A DNA stretch of 64,000 nucleotides from Actinomycetota bacterium (GTDB taxonomy: Bacteria > Actinomycetota > CADDZG01 > JAHWKV01): assembly GCA_030447305.1 (NCBI GenBank), contig JAUJPC010000004.1, forward strand, positions 62,001 through 126,000, in the 5' to 3' direction. The stretch's first letter is position 1, and every line of letters starts with the position of its first letter. The position numbers were made by a program, and so were the translations under genes. The notes below the pieces were generated by a model. It saw only the letters and a list, made by a program, of their open reading frames with translations, made no database searches and was not told the DNA's origin. Shown here piece after piece: positions 18,508 through 29,156 of this stretch.

Positions 18508-18593
18508 CAAAATTCATTCCACGTGGCGTCTGGCAGGGATGTCGCTGTGCAAAGATCGGCGCTTAGCCACCAAAGTTCGACGATTGGGTTGCC

Positions 18594-19850
18594 ATGAAGA
18601 TGCCCGGCCTCTCTGCAAGTTCACGCCGCCTGATCCGGCGGCGGTTCGTCGCACTTATCGGCCGACAGCGGACCAACTTCCGTCAGGGCATGGCGGCTCT
18701 TCTCGTCTCCTCTGCCGGAGATCTGGCGGCAGGCCTGGCGCTCGGATTCATGACCGGGACCCTGGAGAGGTTTCCCGGGTTGATCGTTCTGGTTCCCGCC
18801 GCGATCGGGATGAGGGGCAACATCTTCGGAGCCCTGGGTTCCCGCCTGGGGACGGCAATCCACACCGGCGAGTTTGAGGGCCGCGTGGAAAGGCGAAATC
18901 TGGCCGGCCAGAACGTCATGGCGTCTGCGGCGCTGACCCTCTACGTCTCCATCGCCCTTGCCGTGCTGGCCAAGGAGGTTGCCCGCCTGTTCGACGTCGA
19001 AACCATTCCGCTTTCCCACTACATCACGGTCTCGGTGGTGGGGGGTCTGCTGTCCAGCCTGGTGGTACTTGCGATCACCCTGTGGGTGGCCACCATGTCG
19101 GTAAGGCGGGGGTGGGACATGGACAACGTAGCGGCTCCGGTCGTAACGGCGGCCGGCGACCTGGTCACGCTGCCGGCTCTATGGCTGACGACCTTCTTGT
19201 TGCCGGTGGGCCGCACCCCCGAGGTCGTGGCCCTCCTGAGCGTGTTCGGCGCGGTTGTGACGACGCTGTATCAGCTACGCCGCTGGGAGCTGGCCGTCTT
19301 CCGCCGGGTGGTGCGCTCCAGCCTGGCGGTACTGATCATCGCGGGATTGGTCGATGTGGTGGCCGGTCTAACCATCGAGAAGCGCTTGGAGAGCTTTTTG
19401 CTCTATCCCGGCCTATTGGTGTTGATCCCTCCGTTTCTTGAGGATGCCGGTGCGCTGGGGGGCATCCTGTCGGCCCGACTATCCTCCAAGCTGCATCTTG
19501 GATCAATTCCGCCTCAGGCGATTCCCAGCAGCCGAAGCTGGGAAGACATTTCTCTGACCTATATTCTCGGAGTCCCAGTGTTCTTTTTTGTCGGTTTGAG
19601 CGGCACCATCGTCTCGCATGCGGTTGGGCTGGATACTCCCGGGCTGGTGCAGATGCTTTCGCTGACCATGCTGGCCGGCGCCATTGCCACTACCGGAGCG
19701 ATCTTTGTCGCCTACTACACCGCAATGATCTCGTTTCGCCATGGGCTCGACCCGGACAACTACGGCATCCCGGTGGTCACGAGCTCCATGGACCTGATAG
19801 GGGCGGTGGCCCTCATCCTGTCGATGGTCTGGTTGGGGATAGCCGGTTGA
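18594..19850 (+). CDS. SLC41/MgtE-type divalent cation transporter with tandem duplicated membrane domains
   Basis: Predicted Mg2+ or other divalent cation transporter. The protein contains two copies of the MgtE membrane domain: PAAIGMRGNIFGALGSRLGT in the first half corresponds to PPFLEDAGALGGILSARLSS in the second, so it is an internal duplication of the SLC41 type. It lacks the cytoplasmic N and CBS domains of classical MgtE. About ten hydrophobic segments are seen. The stop codon overlaps the start of the next gene, a PhoU/TrkA-C protein that probably supplies the missing cytoplasmic regulatory part. Confidence 0.85.
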   Translation: MKMPGLSASSRRLIRRRFVALIGRQRTNFRQGMAALLVSSAGDLAAGLALGFMTGTLERFPGLIVLVPAAIGMRGNIFGALGSRLGTAIHTGEFEGRVERRNLAGQNVMASAALTLYVSIALAVLAKEVARLFDVETIPLSHYITVSVVGGLLSSLVVLAITLWVATMSVRRGWDMDNVAAPVVTAAGDLVTLPALWLTTFLLPVGRTPEVVALLSVFGAVVTTLYQLRRWELAVFRRVVRSSLAVLIIAGLVDVVAGLTIEKRLESFLLYPGLLVLIPPFLEDAGALGGILSARLSSKLHLGSIPPQAIPSSRSWEDISLTYILGVPVFFFVGLSGTIVSHAVGLDTPGLVQMLSLTMLAGAIATTGAIFVAYYTAMISFRHGLDPDNYGIPVVTSSMDLIGAVALILSMVWLGIAG

Positions 19851-21019
19851 ACGAACAGCCGAGGACTCTGAAGGCCATGCTGGCGCATGCGAAGGACACG
19901 TCCGAGCTCATGCTGGACCTGGCCTACGCCGGCCTGTTCTACGCGGACCGGGACTTGTCGGGTGAGGTGCTCGAGCTCGAGGAGGAACTTAGCCGCCTGG
20001 TCCACCGGATGCGGGAGGTTTGCCTGCTCGCATCCCGCAGCCCGCAGGATGCCGCCGGACTGGCCTCGCTTCTGCAGGTGATGTCGTCCATCGAGATGAT
20101 CGGCAACCAGGCGGTGGACGTCGCCAAGATCGTGCTGGACTCGCTGGGCATACCGAAGGAGCTGAGGACGGACCTGTCGCAGGCCGACGAGGTTATCGAC
20201 CGCATGCAGGTGCAGGAGGGCAGCGAGCTGCACGGGCGCAGCGTCGACGAACTGGAGAACGCAGTTGAGGAGGTGCGCCTGCTGGCAATCCGCCGGGGGA
20301 CCCGGTGGCTGTTCGACCCCGCCGACGAGGGAGTTTTACAGGGCTCCGACATCCTGGTTGTGCGGGGGCATCCGGAGGGGCTGCCGCAGTTAAGGCGCCT
20401 GGCGGGAATGGCGGCCAAGCCGGGACCCAGCACCGACGAGCAAAGCTACTGGGAACTGGACAAAGCGGTCGACGAGGTGGTCGACATGAAGGACCTGGCT
20501 GAGGCGGCCGTCGGCTTGGCCTACGCCGCAGTGCTGTTCGACGACCGGGGTCTGGCGGCCGAGGTGGTCCGCCTGGAGGACCGGCTGGACGACATGCGTG
20601 AGAGCATCGAGTCCTGGGTGCTCGACGCGGCGGCGGAGTCCCGCAACCGCCCGTCCCTGCGGGGCCTGCTGCACCTGGCGGTGGCCTCGGAGGGCATCGG
20701 CGACGCTGCCCAGGCGATGGTGTGGCTCATCGAGCGGGACGAGGAGCTGCACCCGGTCATCGCCGAGGCGCTGGGGGCCGCCGAGGACGTGGTGCAGGGC
20801 CGCACGGTGCGCGAAAAGGCGCCGGCAGACAACAGTTCGCTGGGCGAGCTGGACCTGCGGGGCATGAACCCCCTGGCGTTCTCCCGTAGGGGCCGGTGGA
20901 TTTACCGGCCGAGAGGAAGGACCATACTGCAGGAAGGCGACCGGCTGATCCTGATAGGCCCGTCGGAGGCGGTCGAGCACCTGGAGTACCTGTTCGGAGA
21001 GGAAGAGCCGGAAGACTGA
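19847..21019 (+). CDS. Tandem PhoU-like / TrkA-C (RCK_C) regulatory protein of the SLC41 transporter
   Basis: Soluble protein made of two repeats. Each begins with a PhoU-like helical bundle (AYAGLFYADRDLSGEVLELE and AYAAVLFDDRGLAAEVVRLE) and ends with a TrkA-C ligand-binding domain (ending LQGSDILVVRGHPEGL and LQEGDRLILIGPSEAV). The two-fold repeat matches the two-fold membrane repeat of the preceding transporter, whose gene it overlaps by 4 nt. Archaea and some bacteria pair such proteins with SLC41/MgtE or anion transporters. By inference it gates the transporter in response to a nucleotide or ion. Confidence 0.82.
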   Translation: MNEQPRTLKAMLAHAKDTSELMLDLAYAGLFYADRDLSGEVLELEEELSRLVHRMREVCLLASRSPQDAAGLASLLQVMSSIEMIGNQAVDVAKIVLDSLGIPKELRTDLSQADEVIDRMQVQEGSELHGRSVDELENAVEEVRLLAIRRGTRWLFDPADEGVLQGSDILVVRGHPEGLPQLRRLAGMAAKPGPSTDEQSYWELDKAVDEVVDMKDLAEAAVGLAYAAVLFDDRGLAAEVVRLEDRLDDMRESIESWVLDAAAESRNRPSLRGLLHLAVASEGIGDAAQAMVWLIERDEELHPVIAEALGAAEDVVQGRTVREKAPADNSSLGELDLRGMNPLAFSRRGRWIYRPRGRTILQEGDRLILIGPSEAVEHLEYLFGEEEPED

Positions 21020-21030
21020 CCGCGGGTTTC

Positions 21031-21516
21031 TCAACGCCGAGGCGCCACGTGGCCGATGGGCCGAGGTTCCCAAGCATCGGGCATAGCCAGCAGCTCCTCT
21101 ACCGGCGTGGGCAGCTCGCCGGCCAGGACGTCGGCCAGCGTGACGGACTCGAGCACGAGTCGTAGCGCGGCGCGCACGGCCACCCACACCTGCTGAAGAT
21201 GTGCGGCCGGGCCGTCGTATTCCGTGTTCTCCGGGCGTATGCCTCGCACCTCGGCCAGCGGGCCCTCCAGGACACGGAAGATGTCGGCCACTGCGATCTG
21301 ATCGGCCGGCCGGGCCAGCCTATAACCCCCCTCGGAGCCACGCTGGCTGGTGACGATCCCCTGCCGCCGGAGCTCCACCAGGGTGTTCTCAACGAACTTG
21401 ACCGGAAGACCCTGCGCCTTCGCCAGGAGCTCGCCCCTTATGGCGCTCCCGGCCGGCGCCGCGGCCAGGGTGAGGAGAACCCGGATGGCGTAGTCGACCT
21501 TAGCCGGAATGTACAT
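21031..21516 (-). CDS. Rrf2-family transcriptional regulator (no Fe-S cysteines)
   Basis: Winged-helix repressor of the Rrf2 family. The N-terminus MYIPAKVDYAIRVLLTLA and the helix-turn-helix through LPVKFVENTLVELRRQGIV and GSEGGYRLARP are diagnostic. There is no Cys in the protein, so unlike IscR, NsrR or RsrR it should not bind an iron-sulfur cluster. CymR-like sensing is a possible alternative. It is divergent from a TauE/SafE exporter gene, and a palindrome lies in the 61-bp gap between them. Confidence 0.9.
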   Translation of the reverse strand: MYIPAKVDYAIRVLLTLAAAPAGSAIRGELLAKAQGLPVKFVENTLVELRRQGIVTSQRGSEGGYRLARPADQIAVADIFRVLEGPLAEVRGIRPENTEYDGPAAHLQQVWVAVRAALRLVLESVTLADVLAGELPTPVEELLAMPDAWEPRPIGHVAPRR

Positions 21517-21551
21517 CTCGCAATCGTCTCATGAGTGGCCGCTTGCCTTAA

Positions 21552-21577
21552 TCCACAATGTCCATTAGTTTTGTGGA
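21552..21577. promoter_or_regulatory. Candidate Rrf2 operator between rrf2-like gene and tauE-like gene
   Basis: TCCACAA (21552-21558) and TTGTGGA (21571-21577) form a perfect 7-bp inverted repeat with a 12-nt AT-rich spacer, ending right at the GTG start of the exporter gene. Its location between a regulator and a divergent transporter suggests control of both. Confidence 0.55.
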
Positions 21578-22456
21578 GTGAACGATCTGGTCGTCGTCTT
21601 TCTCGCCGGCTTTGCTGCATCGCTCGTCGACGGTGTCCTGGGGATGGGCTTTGGACCCACCTCGTCCAGCATTCTTCTCGGAAGTGGGCTCCCGCCTGCA
21701 GCAGTCTCCACCACGGTCAACCTCGCCAAGGTCGCGACCGGGCTCACCGCCGCCATAGCCCACTGGCGTTTCGACAATATTGATCGTCGCCTGGTTCGGC
21801 AGCTGGCTCTTCCGGGCTCGCTGGGAGCCCTCATCGGCGTCACCGTCCTGACAAGTGTTGACGGCGACAGGCTGAAGCCCATCCTGGCCGTGCTGCTTCT
21901 CTTCATGGCGGGACGAATTCTGTTGCGGTTCAGCCGGCCGCTGCCGACGAGGAGTGACGGCACCGACGCCCGGGCCGGCAACCGCTTAGGGCACGACGAG
22001 CGAGGAACAGCGGCCGTGGCCGCCGTCGGCGGAGTGACCAACGGTCTGGTTGGGGCGTGGGGCCCGGTGGTGACTCCGTTCCTGCTTCAGCGCGGCGTCT
22101 CTCCCCGTTACGCCGTCGGGTCGGTCAACACCGCCGAGATGGCGGTCGCGGTCGTGGCCTCCGGCTCGCTTCTGGCCTCGGTCGGGGGCGGCGGCATCGA
22201 CCTCGCCATCGTCGTAGCAATGCTCGCCGGAGGAGTGCTGGCTGCACCCATCGCTGCATGGGGGATCCGTTTCCTGCCGGCACGCGGCCTGGGCATAGCC
22301 ATCGGCGGCCTGCTCTTGGCCACGAACCTCCGGGAGCTTATGTCATCGACCGGCCTGCCGGTGGTTCCGTGGTTGGGATACGGCCTCGTCGCCCTCGCGT
22401 GCGGCTGGGCATTCGTGCGGTCGCGCCCGGTTCAGCAGCGCTCCGGCCGCACGTAG
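21578..22456 (+). CDS. TauE/SafE-family membrane exporter (sulfite/organosulfonate type)
   Basis: Eight-helix membrane protein of the TauE/SafE (DUF81) family. The repeated motif is visible in LAGFAASLVDGVLGMGFGP and again around VGGVTNGLVGAWGPVVTPFLL. Members export sulfite, sulfoacetate or similar anions, but the substrate cannot be read from sequence. The GTG at 21578 is the first possible start, since an in-frame stop lies just upstream. There is no Shine-Dalgarno sequence, so the mRNA may be leaderless. The divergent Rrf2 gene and the palindrome suggest regulation by sulfur or redox status. Confidence 0.85.
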   Translation: MNDLVVVFLAGFAASLVDGVLGMGFGPTSSSILLGSGLPPAAVSTTVNLAKVATGLTAAIAHWRFDNIDRRLVRQLALPGSLGALIGVTVLTSVDGDRLKPILAVLLLFMAGRILLRFSRPLPTRSDGTDARAGNRLGHDERGTAAVAAVGGVTNGLVGAWGPVVTPFLLQRGVSPRYAVGSVNTAEMAVAVVASGSLLASVGGGGIDLAIVVAMLAGGVLAAPIAAWGIRFLPARGLGIAIGGLLLATNLRELMSSTGLPVVPWLGYGLVALACGWAFVRSRPVQQRSGRT

Positions 22457-22468
22457 GTCGGCCGACCA
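22457..22468. terminator. Perfect 12-bp palindrome between convergent tauE-like gene and dtd
   Basis: GGTCGGCCGACC is a perfect palindrome, extended to an imperfect GTAGGT...ACCTAC hairpin, in the 13-bp gap between two convergent genes. It may stop transcription from both sides. It lacks U-tracts. Confidence 0.35.
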
Positions 22469-22469
22469 C

Positions 22470-22913
22470 CTACGCCAAGACCTCAAGGATGAGCGTGACC
22501 GGGCCGTCGTTCACCAGGGACACCTGCATGTCTGCTCCGAACCGGCCCTGCTCTACCTTCAGGCCAAGCGACCTCAGCTCGTCGGCGAGCTCCTGGATCA
22601 GCGGCTCCGCATCCTCGCTAGGCGCACTCTTCACGAACGACGGCCGCCGACCCTTCGACGTGTCGGCCAGCAGGGTGAACTGCGACACCAGGAGCACCTC
22701 ACCGTTGATGTCGGTCACCGAGCGGTTCATCCTGCCGTCCATATCGTTGAAGATGCGCAACTCCGCAATCTTGCGTGCCGCCTTGGCGGCGGTCTCCCCA
22801 GTGTCATCCAGGCCGACGGCGGCGAGCACCAGGATCCCCCGCCGGACCTCGCCTATCACCTGACCCCGCACGGTCACGGACGCAGAGGAGACCCTCTGCA
22901 GGACCAGCCTCAA
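22470..22913 (-). CDS. dtd: D-aminoacyl-tRNA deacylase
   Basis: Removes D-amino acids, and Gly from tRNA-Ala, from charged tRNAs. It has the family motifs SQFTLLADT with the SQxxL signature and NDGPVT near the C-terminus, and 147 residues, the standard length. The start is TTG, 6 nt after the relA stop, so it is the second gene of a relA-dtd operon, a common pairing in Gram-positive bacteria and actinobacteria. Confidence 0.95.
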   Translation of the reverse strand: MRLVLQRVSSASVTVRGQVIGEVRRGILVLAAVGLDDTGETAAKAARKIAELRIFNDMDGRMNRSVTDINGEVLLVSQFTLLADTSKGRRPSFVKSAPSEDAEPLIQELADELRSLGLKVEQGRFGADMQVSLVNDGPVTLILEVLA

Positions 22914-22919
22914 ATTCGG

Positions 22920-25307
<2,388 letters not shown>

Positions 25308-25491
25308 AGCCCCTTCAGGGGCCTCTGCGGCAGTCTTGCCCTTGTCGGCCAGCTGAACCTCCCAAACCGTCTAAACAGACTCACCCCATTAAAGCACTTG
25401 CAGAATCGTCGCCCCGGGCGGGAACTCAGCGTTTGCTTCCTATTCAGGCCGGGGCCGAAGCCGAACGCCCCTTTAACGACGGGGGTCCGGT

Positions 25492-26265
25492 CTATTCGAC
25501 CAACAGAGTCAGACACGTGGGACCGGCGTCGGCGCGGATAAACTCCTGAAGGTCGAGCCTGTGCAGGGTGAAGCCCTCCTTCTCCAGCTCCTGGTGAACC
25601 TCGTACTCCCCCGAGGCGATCACCTGGTCCCCGATGACCAGCACGTTGCATGCCTCGAGCGGGTCATCGGAGACCGGGAGGGTGTTTACCGTGTCGAAGA
25701 CCTCGTGCTCAAGCACGTGGGGAAGACCCATCACCAGCTGGTCGTTCATCACCGACACCGCAGTCCCCAGATGCAGCACGCCGGGGGGGACGTTCACCGG
25801 AACCACCCGGTAGCCCAGGCGCTCCGCCCACTCCCTCAACGAATCGGCACCGGCCATGCTGGTCCTGCGGGACCGGCCCACCAGCAGATTCTTACCCAGG
25901 CGAAGGACGTCTCCCGCTTCAAGGCTTCCGGGGGGCGGCACAGCGTCCAGCGTCTCGACCAACGGTTTCAGCGCGTCGACGATGCTGGTGGTCTCGCCCC
26001 GCCGGGTGGGAACTCCCGTCCGGGCGATCAGTGCGTGACCGTCCAGGATGAGCGCGGTGTCCTGCGTGAAGCAGGAGTCAGGGTACCGCTCGTCTCGAGG
26101 AAGCTCTATTACCTTTCCCACCATCTCCGCCAGGGTGTCGCGGTAGTTCTCATGCTGGCGGCGGGCCTTTGCAGGGTCGATCTTGTTCTTCTCCTTGTGG
26201 TTGGACACCGCACGGTAAAAGGAGTCGCCGGGAGGGCGCACTATTGCGTACCGAGGTTTGTTCAT
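25492..26265 (-). CDS. Dimethylarginine dimethylaminohydrolase-like amidinotransferase-fold hydrolase
   Basis: Member of the arginine deiminase/DDAH superfamily, which hydrolyses N-methylated arginines or related guanidino compounds. It has FTQDTA near residue 66-71 with the substrate-binding Asp, GSLEAGDVLRLG, the catalytic His in GVLHLGTAVS (about 157) and the nucleophile Cys251 in GPTCLTLLVE close to the C-terminus. The ATG at 26265 gives 257 residues, the typical DDAH length. It stands alone between relA and a secreted-protein gene on the same strand. Substrate assignment is by family only. Confidence 0.87.
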   Translation of the reverse strand: MNKPRYAIVRPPGDSFYRAVSNHKEKNKIDPAKARRQHENYRDTLAEMVGKVIELPRDERYPDSCFTQDTALILDGHALIARTGVPTRRGETTSIVDALKPLVETLDAVPPPGSLEAGDVLRLGKNLLVGRSRRTSMAGADSLREWAERLGYRVVPVNVPPGVLHLGTAVSVMNDQLVMGLPHVLEHEVFDTVNTLPVSDDPLEACNVLVIGDQVIASGEYEVHQELEKEGFTLHRLDLQEFIRADAGPTCLTLLVE

Positions 26266-26302
26266 GACGCAAAACTGTACAGGCTGAGTGGGACTGCAGC
26301 GC

Positions 26303-27331
26303 TTAAACGGCCCTTCGGGCGCTGTACAGGCGCCGGACCGCAAAAGCCGCAATGGTTGCGAGGACGCCGGCGGCAACCAACAACCAGGACGAGACGCCCT
26401 CGTCTGAATCGCCATCCTCCACGGTGAACTGGCTGCTGGCCAAGACCTTGGCGTCGGAGCCCCGAGAGACCAAGGTGATCGGGATGTCGCCCGTGGCATC
26501 CTCCGGGATGTCGACCTCGACCCGTGACTCTTCGGCGACCATTATGAGATCGCTCGACGGCTCACCGTTGACTCGAACCTGGGCATCGGCATCGGGACAG
26601 TCGGATACCGCCGTGGGAGCCCAATCGATGACCACGGAAGCCGTGCTTCCGGGCTCACCCGCCGAAGGAGATATCGACATTGACTCAACTGACCTCGGCT
26701 GGAGACAGCCCGGGCCGACAGCCGGCGGAGCAGGGGTGGGGGAGGCGGTCTGGGTAGGCGACGCCGTCGGAGTAGGTGAGACGCTCGGGCTGGGCGTGGG
26801 AGCCGTCGGGACAGGGACCTGTGTCCGGGGCGTAGCAGGGGGCCTGGGAGCCGGGGCCGGGGGCCGGGCAGCCGGGGCCGGGGGCCGGGCAGCCGGGGCC
26901 GGGGGCCGGGCGGCCCGAACAGGGGGCCTGGGAGCCGGGGCCGGAGGCGGAGGAGGGGGCGGCTGGGGATCCGTTGCCACCCCGACTGTGAACGCTAACG
27001 TAACCTGGGAAGCACCTTCTACTCCCCGGAACTGATGGACGCCCGAAGTCGCGTTCGCCGGGATGGTGAAGGTGGTGCTCACCGCCCTACCCGGGGGGCA
27101 GGAGCGGGCGTCGACGATCCGGATGTTGTCGAAGAACACCTCGCACGGCGAGCTGGCCGCGCTCACCCTGACGGTCACCCGGGTGCCGGGAGGACCGGAC
27201 CTGGGACTGATACTCATGGCTATGGCCGACGCCGGAGACGCAGACAGCGTCAGAATTGAGGTCACCAGCACCGCCACCATGAAGATGGACGTATACCTGC
27301 CGCCGGCCAGCACTCGTCGACTTGTGCTCAT
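26303..27331 (-). CDS. Secreted Pro-rich surface protein with C-terminal membrane anchor
   Basis: I do not recognise a named family. A signal peptide (ILTLSASPASA) is followed by an Ig-like or beta-sandwich domain of about 80 residues with two Cys, a long Pro/Ala/Arg-rich linker of AARPPAP-type repeats changing into a Ser/Pro/Thr-rich stretch, a second beta domain (SMSISPSAGEPGSTASVVID) and a terminal membrane helix followed by RRLYSARRA. The two domains begin similarly (MSISPRSGPPG and MSISPSAGEPG), so they are probably duplicated. The design suggests a cell-surface protein that spans the wall. Confidence 0.75.
   Translation of the reverse strand: MSTSRRVLAGGRYTSIFMVAVLVTSILTLSASPASAIAMSISPRSGPPGTRVTVRVSAASSPCEVFFDNIRIVDARSCPPGRAVSTTFTIPANATSGVHQFRGVEGASQVTLAFTVGVATDPQPPPPPPPAPAPRPPVRAARPPAPAARPPAPAARPPAPAPRPPATPRTQVPVPTAPTPSPSVSPTPTASPTQTASPTPAPPAVGPGCLQPRSVESMSISPSAGEPGSTASVVIDWAPTAVSDCPDADAQVRVNGEPSSDLIMVAEESRVEVDIPEDATGDIPITLVSRGSDAKVLASSQFTVEDGDSDEGVSSWLLVAAGVLATIAAFAVRRLYSARRAV
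26849..26911. repeat. Three tandem 21-bp repeats in the Pro-rich linker gene
   Basis: Three consecutive 21-nt units (26849-26869, 26870-26890, 26891-26911) differ only at the last base. Each encodes seven residues of the AARPPAP type. The copy number is likely to vary among strains by slippage. Confidence 0.85.
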
Positions 27332-27344
27332 TTGGGCAACTCCG

Positions 27345-27358
27345 CACCTAGTTAGGTG
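27345..27358. promoter_or_regulatory. Short inverted repeat upstream of the secreted-protein gene
   Basis: CACCTA-GT-TAGGTG lies 14-27 nt upstream of the ATG at 27331 (minus strand). The position fits an operator or a 5' UTR hairpin. There is no independent support. Confidence 0.3.
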
Positions 27359-27483
27359 GTGACGCGCCGAATCCTAGCATCCGCTCTCCGTGGTTGCGCG
27401 CAATAGGTTCGGAAGCCGAGCGGGGTGGGTAACTCCTTGTTGCCCCGATGACGGACATGGATAGAGAGAGCTAGGAGGCAGTT

Positions 27484-27714
27484 ATGAGTACTGAGCACAA
27501 GCCTACCGACGACATCTTTTACGACATGATCAGCATCCAGTACCACGCCCTCAAGGCAGCCGAAGCGTACGACAAGTACATCCAGGACGCCCACGATCAC
27601 CAGGACGTCGCGGACTTCATCCGCCAGTGCAAGCAGGAGGATGAGGCTCGTGCAATTCGTTGCCACGAGCTCATGAAAGAGCTTGGGGGCGCACGCCAGC
27701 ACTCCAACGCCTAG
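27484..27714 (+). CDS. Small helical protein of unknown function
   Basis: A 76-residue protein with a strong ribosome-binding site AGGAGG 6 nt before its ATG. It appears wholly alpha-helical, with many acidic residues and conserved-looking His/Glu/Tyr positions (DMISIQYHALKAAEAYDKY and EDEARAIRCHELMKEL). The spacing of Glu and His is reminiscent of half of a ferritin-like or rubrerythrin-like bundle that might dimerise, but that is only an impression. It is flanked by intergenic stretches of about 150-180 bp on both sides and seems monocistronic. Confidence 0.75.
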   Translation: MSTEHKPTDDIFYDMISIQYHALKAAEAYDKYIQDAHDHQDVADFIRQCKQEDEARAIRCHELMKELGGARQHSNA

Positions 27715-27879
27715 CACGCCGGCTCGTCCAGAGTCAAAATAGCCAGCGGCTGGGCAACGGCGTAGACGGTACTGACTCCAGGCGGAACCCGAGGTGGTTG
27801 ACGGGCAGATATGCACCCATCTGATCGGGGAGGTCTGCCGGCGGCACAAACCTCTGTAAGGGTTCTTCCTGCCGCCTCT

Positions 27880-27885
27880 TAGTAT
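27880..27885 (+). promoter_or_regulatory. TAGTAT -10 hexamer placing transcription start at the M15 peptidase ATG
   Basis: TAGTAT ends 5 nt before the ATG at 27891, so the transcript would begin at or next to the start codon (leaderless). No clear -35 box is visible at 16-18 nt. Confidence 0.35.
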
Positions 27886-27890
27886 GGGGT

Positions 27891-29105
27891 ATGGCTCTAC
27901 CTCCCGGCCCACGGGATCTGTCGACGGCGCGGCTTAAAAAGAGGAGGCGACGCTTCCGAGCCCGACGAATCCTCTTACTGGCCGTCGTGGCGGCGGCTCT
28001 GGGAGCCGGAGCGAATCAACTCTGGGGCCGGGCCGACCCTGTACTGGGCTATCCGAAAGCGCCCATCCTGCTGGCGTGGACCTCTGAACGGATGCTGCCG
28101 CGGCTTGCGCAGGCAGCCGGCCAAGCCGAGGGCATCGGGGCGGTGGCAGAGGCTCGCAACGGCGTCGGCTGGGTGACCTCGTGGGCGGCGGAGGGTGGCA
28201 CGGCGAACTCGGCGCCTGACGGTTATCAGGTTCCCCTGGAGGTCCTTGCCGTAGATCCCGAGGACTACTCGGTATTCGTCCCCTCCGACCATAGGTCCGC
28301 CTTCCGAAGTCTGGCCCACGGAGGGGCGCTGCTCGGCAGAACGGGGGCTGCGTTGCGAGGCATTTCCGGTGAGGGTTCGCTCACCTTCGCCAAATCCACA
28401 GTTCAGGTCAAGGGCGTGGTGCCCGACGACCTGGTGGCGAGCCACGAGGTGGTCATGTCGACCGAAACGGCAACAAACCTTGGAATCGACGACCGAAAGT
28501 ACGTCCTCATTGAGTTGGAGCGCGGGACCAGCCAGCAAGAAGCCGAGCAACGGCTGAGGAGCCTGCTTCCCTCGGGAACGCGTCTGGGCCTGAGGGCACC
28601 GGGCGAGTCCGAGGTCTTCCGTCCGGGCGGCAACATCCTGGCGCAGTCGCAGATCAAGAAGGCTTTTGGAGAGTTCGGCGGCCGCCGGGGCTCAGGCCGC
28701 TCCATCCAGATTGATCCTAAGTGGATCGAGGAAAACACCTCCAGAGTAACCGTTCCTCTGCTCGGCACGGCACGTTGCCACAAAAAGGTTATCCCGCAGA
28801 TTCAAGGCGCGTTCCGCGAGATCGTGGAAGAGGATCTGGGAAGCCTCGTTCGTCGACGCGATTTCGGCGGGTGTTTCTCTCCCCGGTTCTTGAGCGACGA
28901 CCCACACTCGGGCCTCTCGCACCATGCCTGGGGAATCGCGTTCGACTTCAACGTCTCCCGAAACCCCTTCGGCGTGAAGCCCAGGATGGATCCCAGGCTC
29001 GTCAAGCTGCTCGAGCGGTGGGGATTTGCCTGGGGCGGACACTGGATGGTTCCGGACGGCATGCATTTTGAGTACCTGAGGGAACCGGAATCCTCCAATA
29101 GATAG
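27891..29105 (+). CDS. M15-family D-Ala-D-Ala-type metallopeptidase with N-terminal MacB-like extracytoplasmic domain
   Basis: Membrane-anchored cell-wall peptidase. An Arg-rich N-terminus and one membrane helix (ILLLAVVAAALGAGA) are followed by about 190 residues resembling the periplasmic core domain of MacB/FtsX permeases (VLAVDPEDYSVFVP, then VKGVVPDDLVASHEVVMSTE). The C-terminal third has the M15 zinc motifs: SHHAWGIAFDFN (His344/345, Asp353) and MHFEYL (His392). It probably trims peptidoglycan stem peptides outside the membrane. It is the first gene of a possible pair with the hypothetical gene at 29157. Confidence 0.8.
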   Translation: MALPPGPRDLSTARLKKRRRRFRARRILLLAVVAAALGAGANQLWGRADPVLGYPKAPILLAWTSERMLPRLAQAAGQAEGIGAVAEARNGVGWVTSWAAEGGTANSAPDGYQVPLEVLAVDPEDYSVFVPSDHRSAFRSLAHGGALLGRTGAALRGISGEGSLTFAKSTVQVKGVVPDDLVASHEVVMSTETATNLGIDDRKYVLIELERGTSQQEAEQRLRSLLPSGTRLGLRAPGESEVFRPGGNILAQSQIKKAFGEFGGRRGSGRSIQIDPKWIEENTSRVTVPLLGTARCHKKVIPQIQGAFREIVEEDLGSLVRRRDFGGCFSPRFLSDDPHSGLSHHAWGIAFDFNVSRNPFGVKPRMDPRLVKLLERWGFAWGGHWMVPDGMHFEYLREPESSNR

Positions 29106-29156
29106 ACCCAGGATGGGTACCGTTCTGGTGGGTGCAGGAGTCGTGCGGGAGCCCCA

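Noticed and set aside
18388-18593. Possible Mg2+ riboswitch (M-box) before the SLC41 transporter
   Set aside because: Only one short inverted repeat is present; the conserved M-box segments were not recognised.
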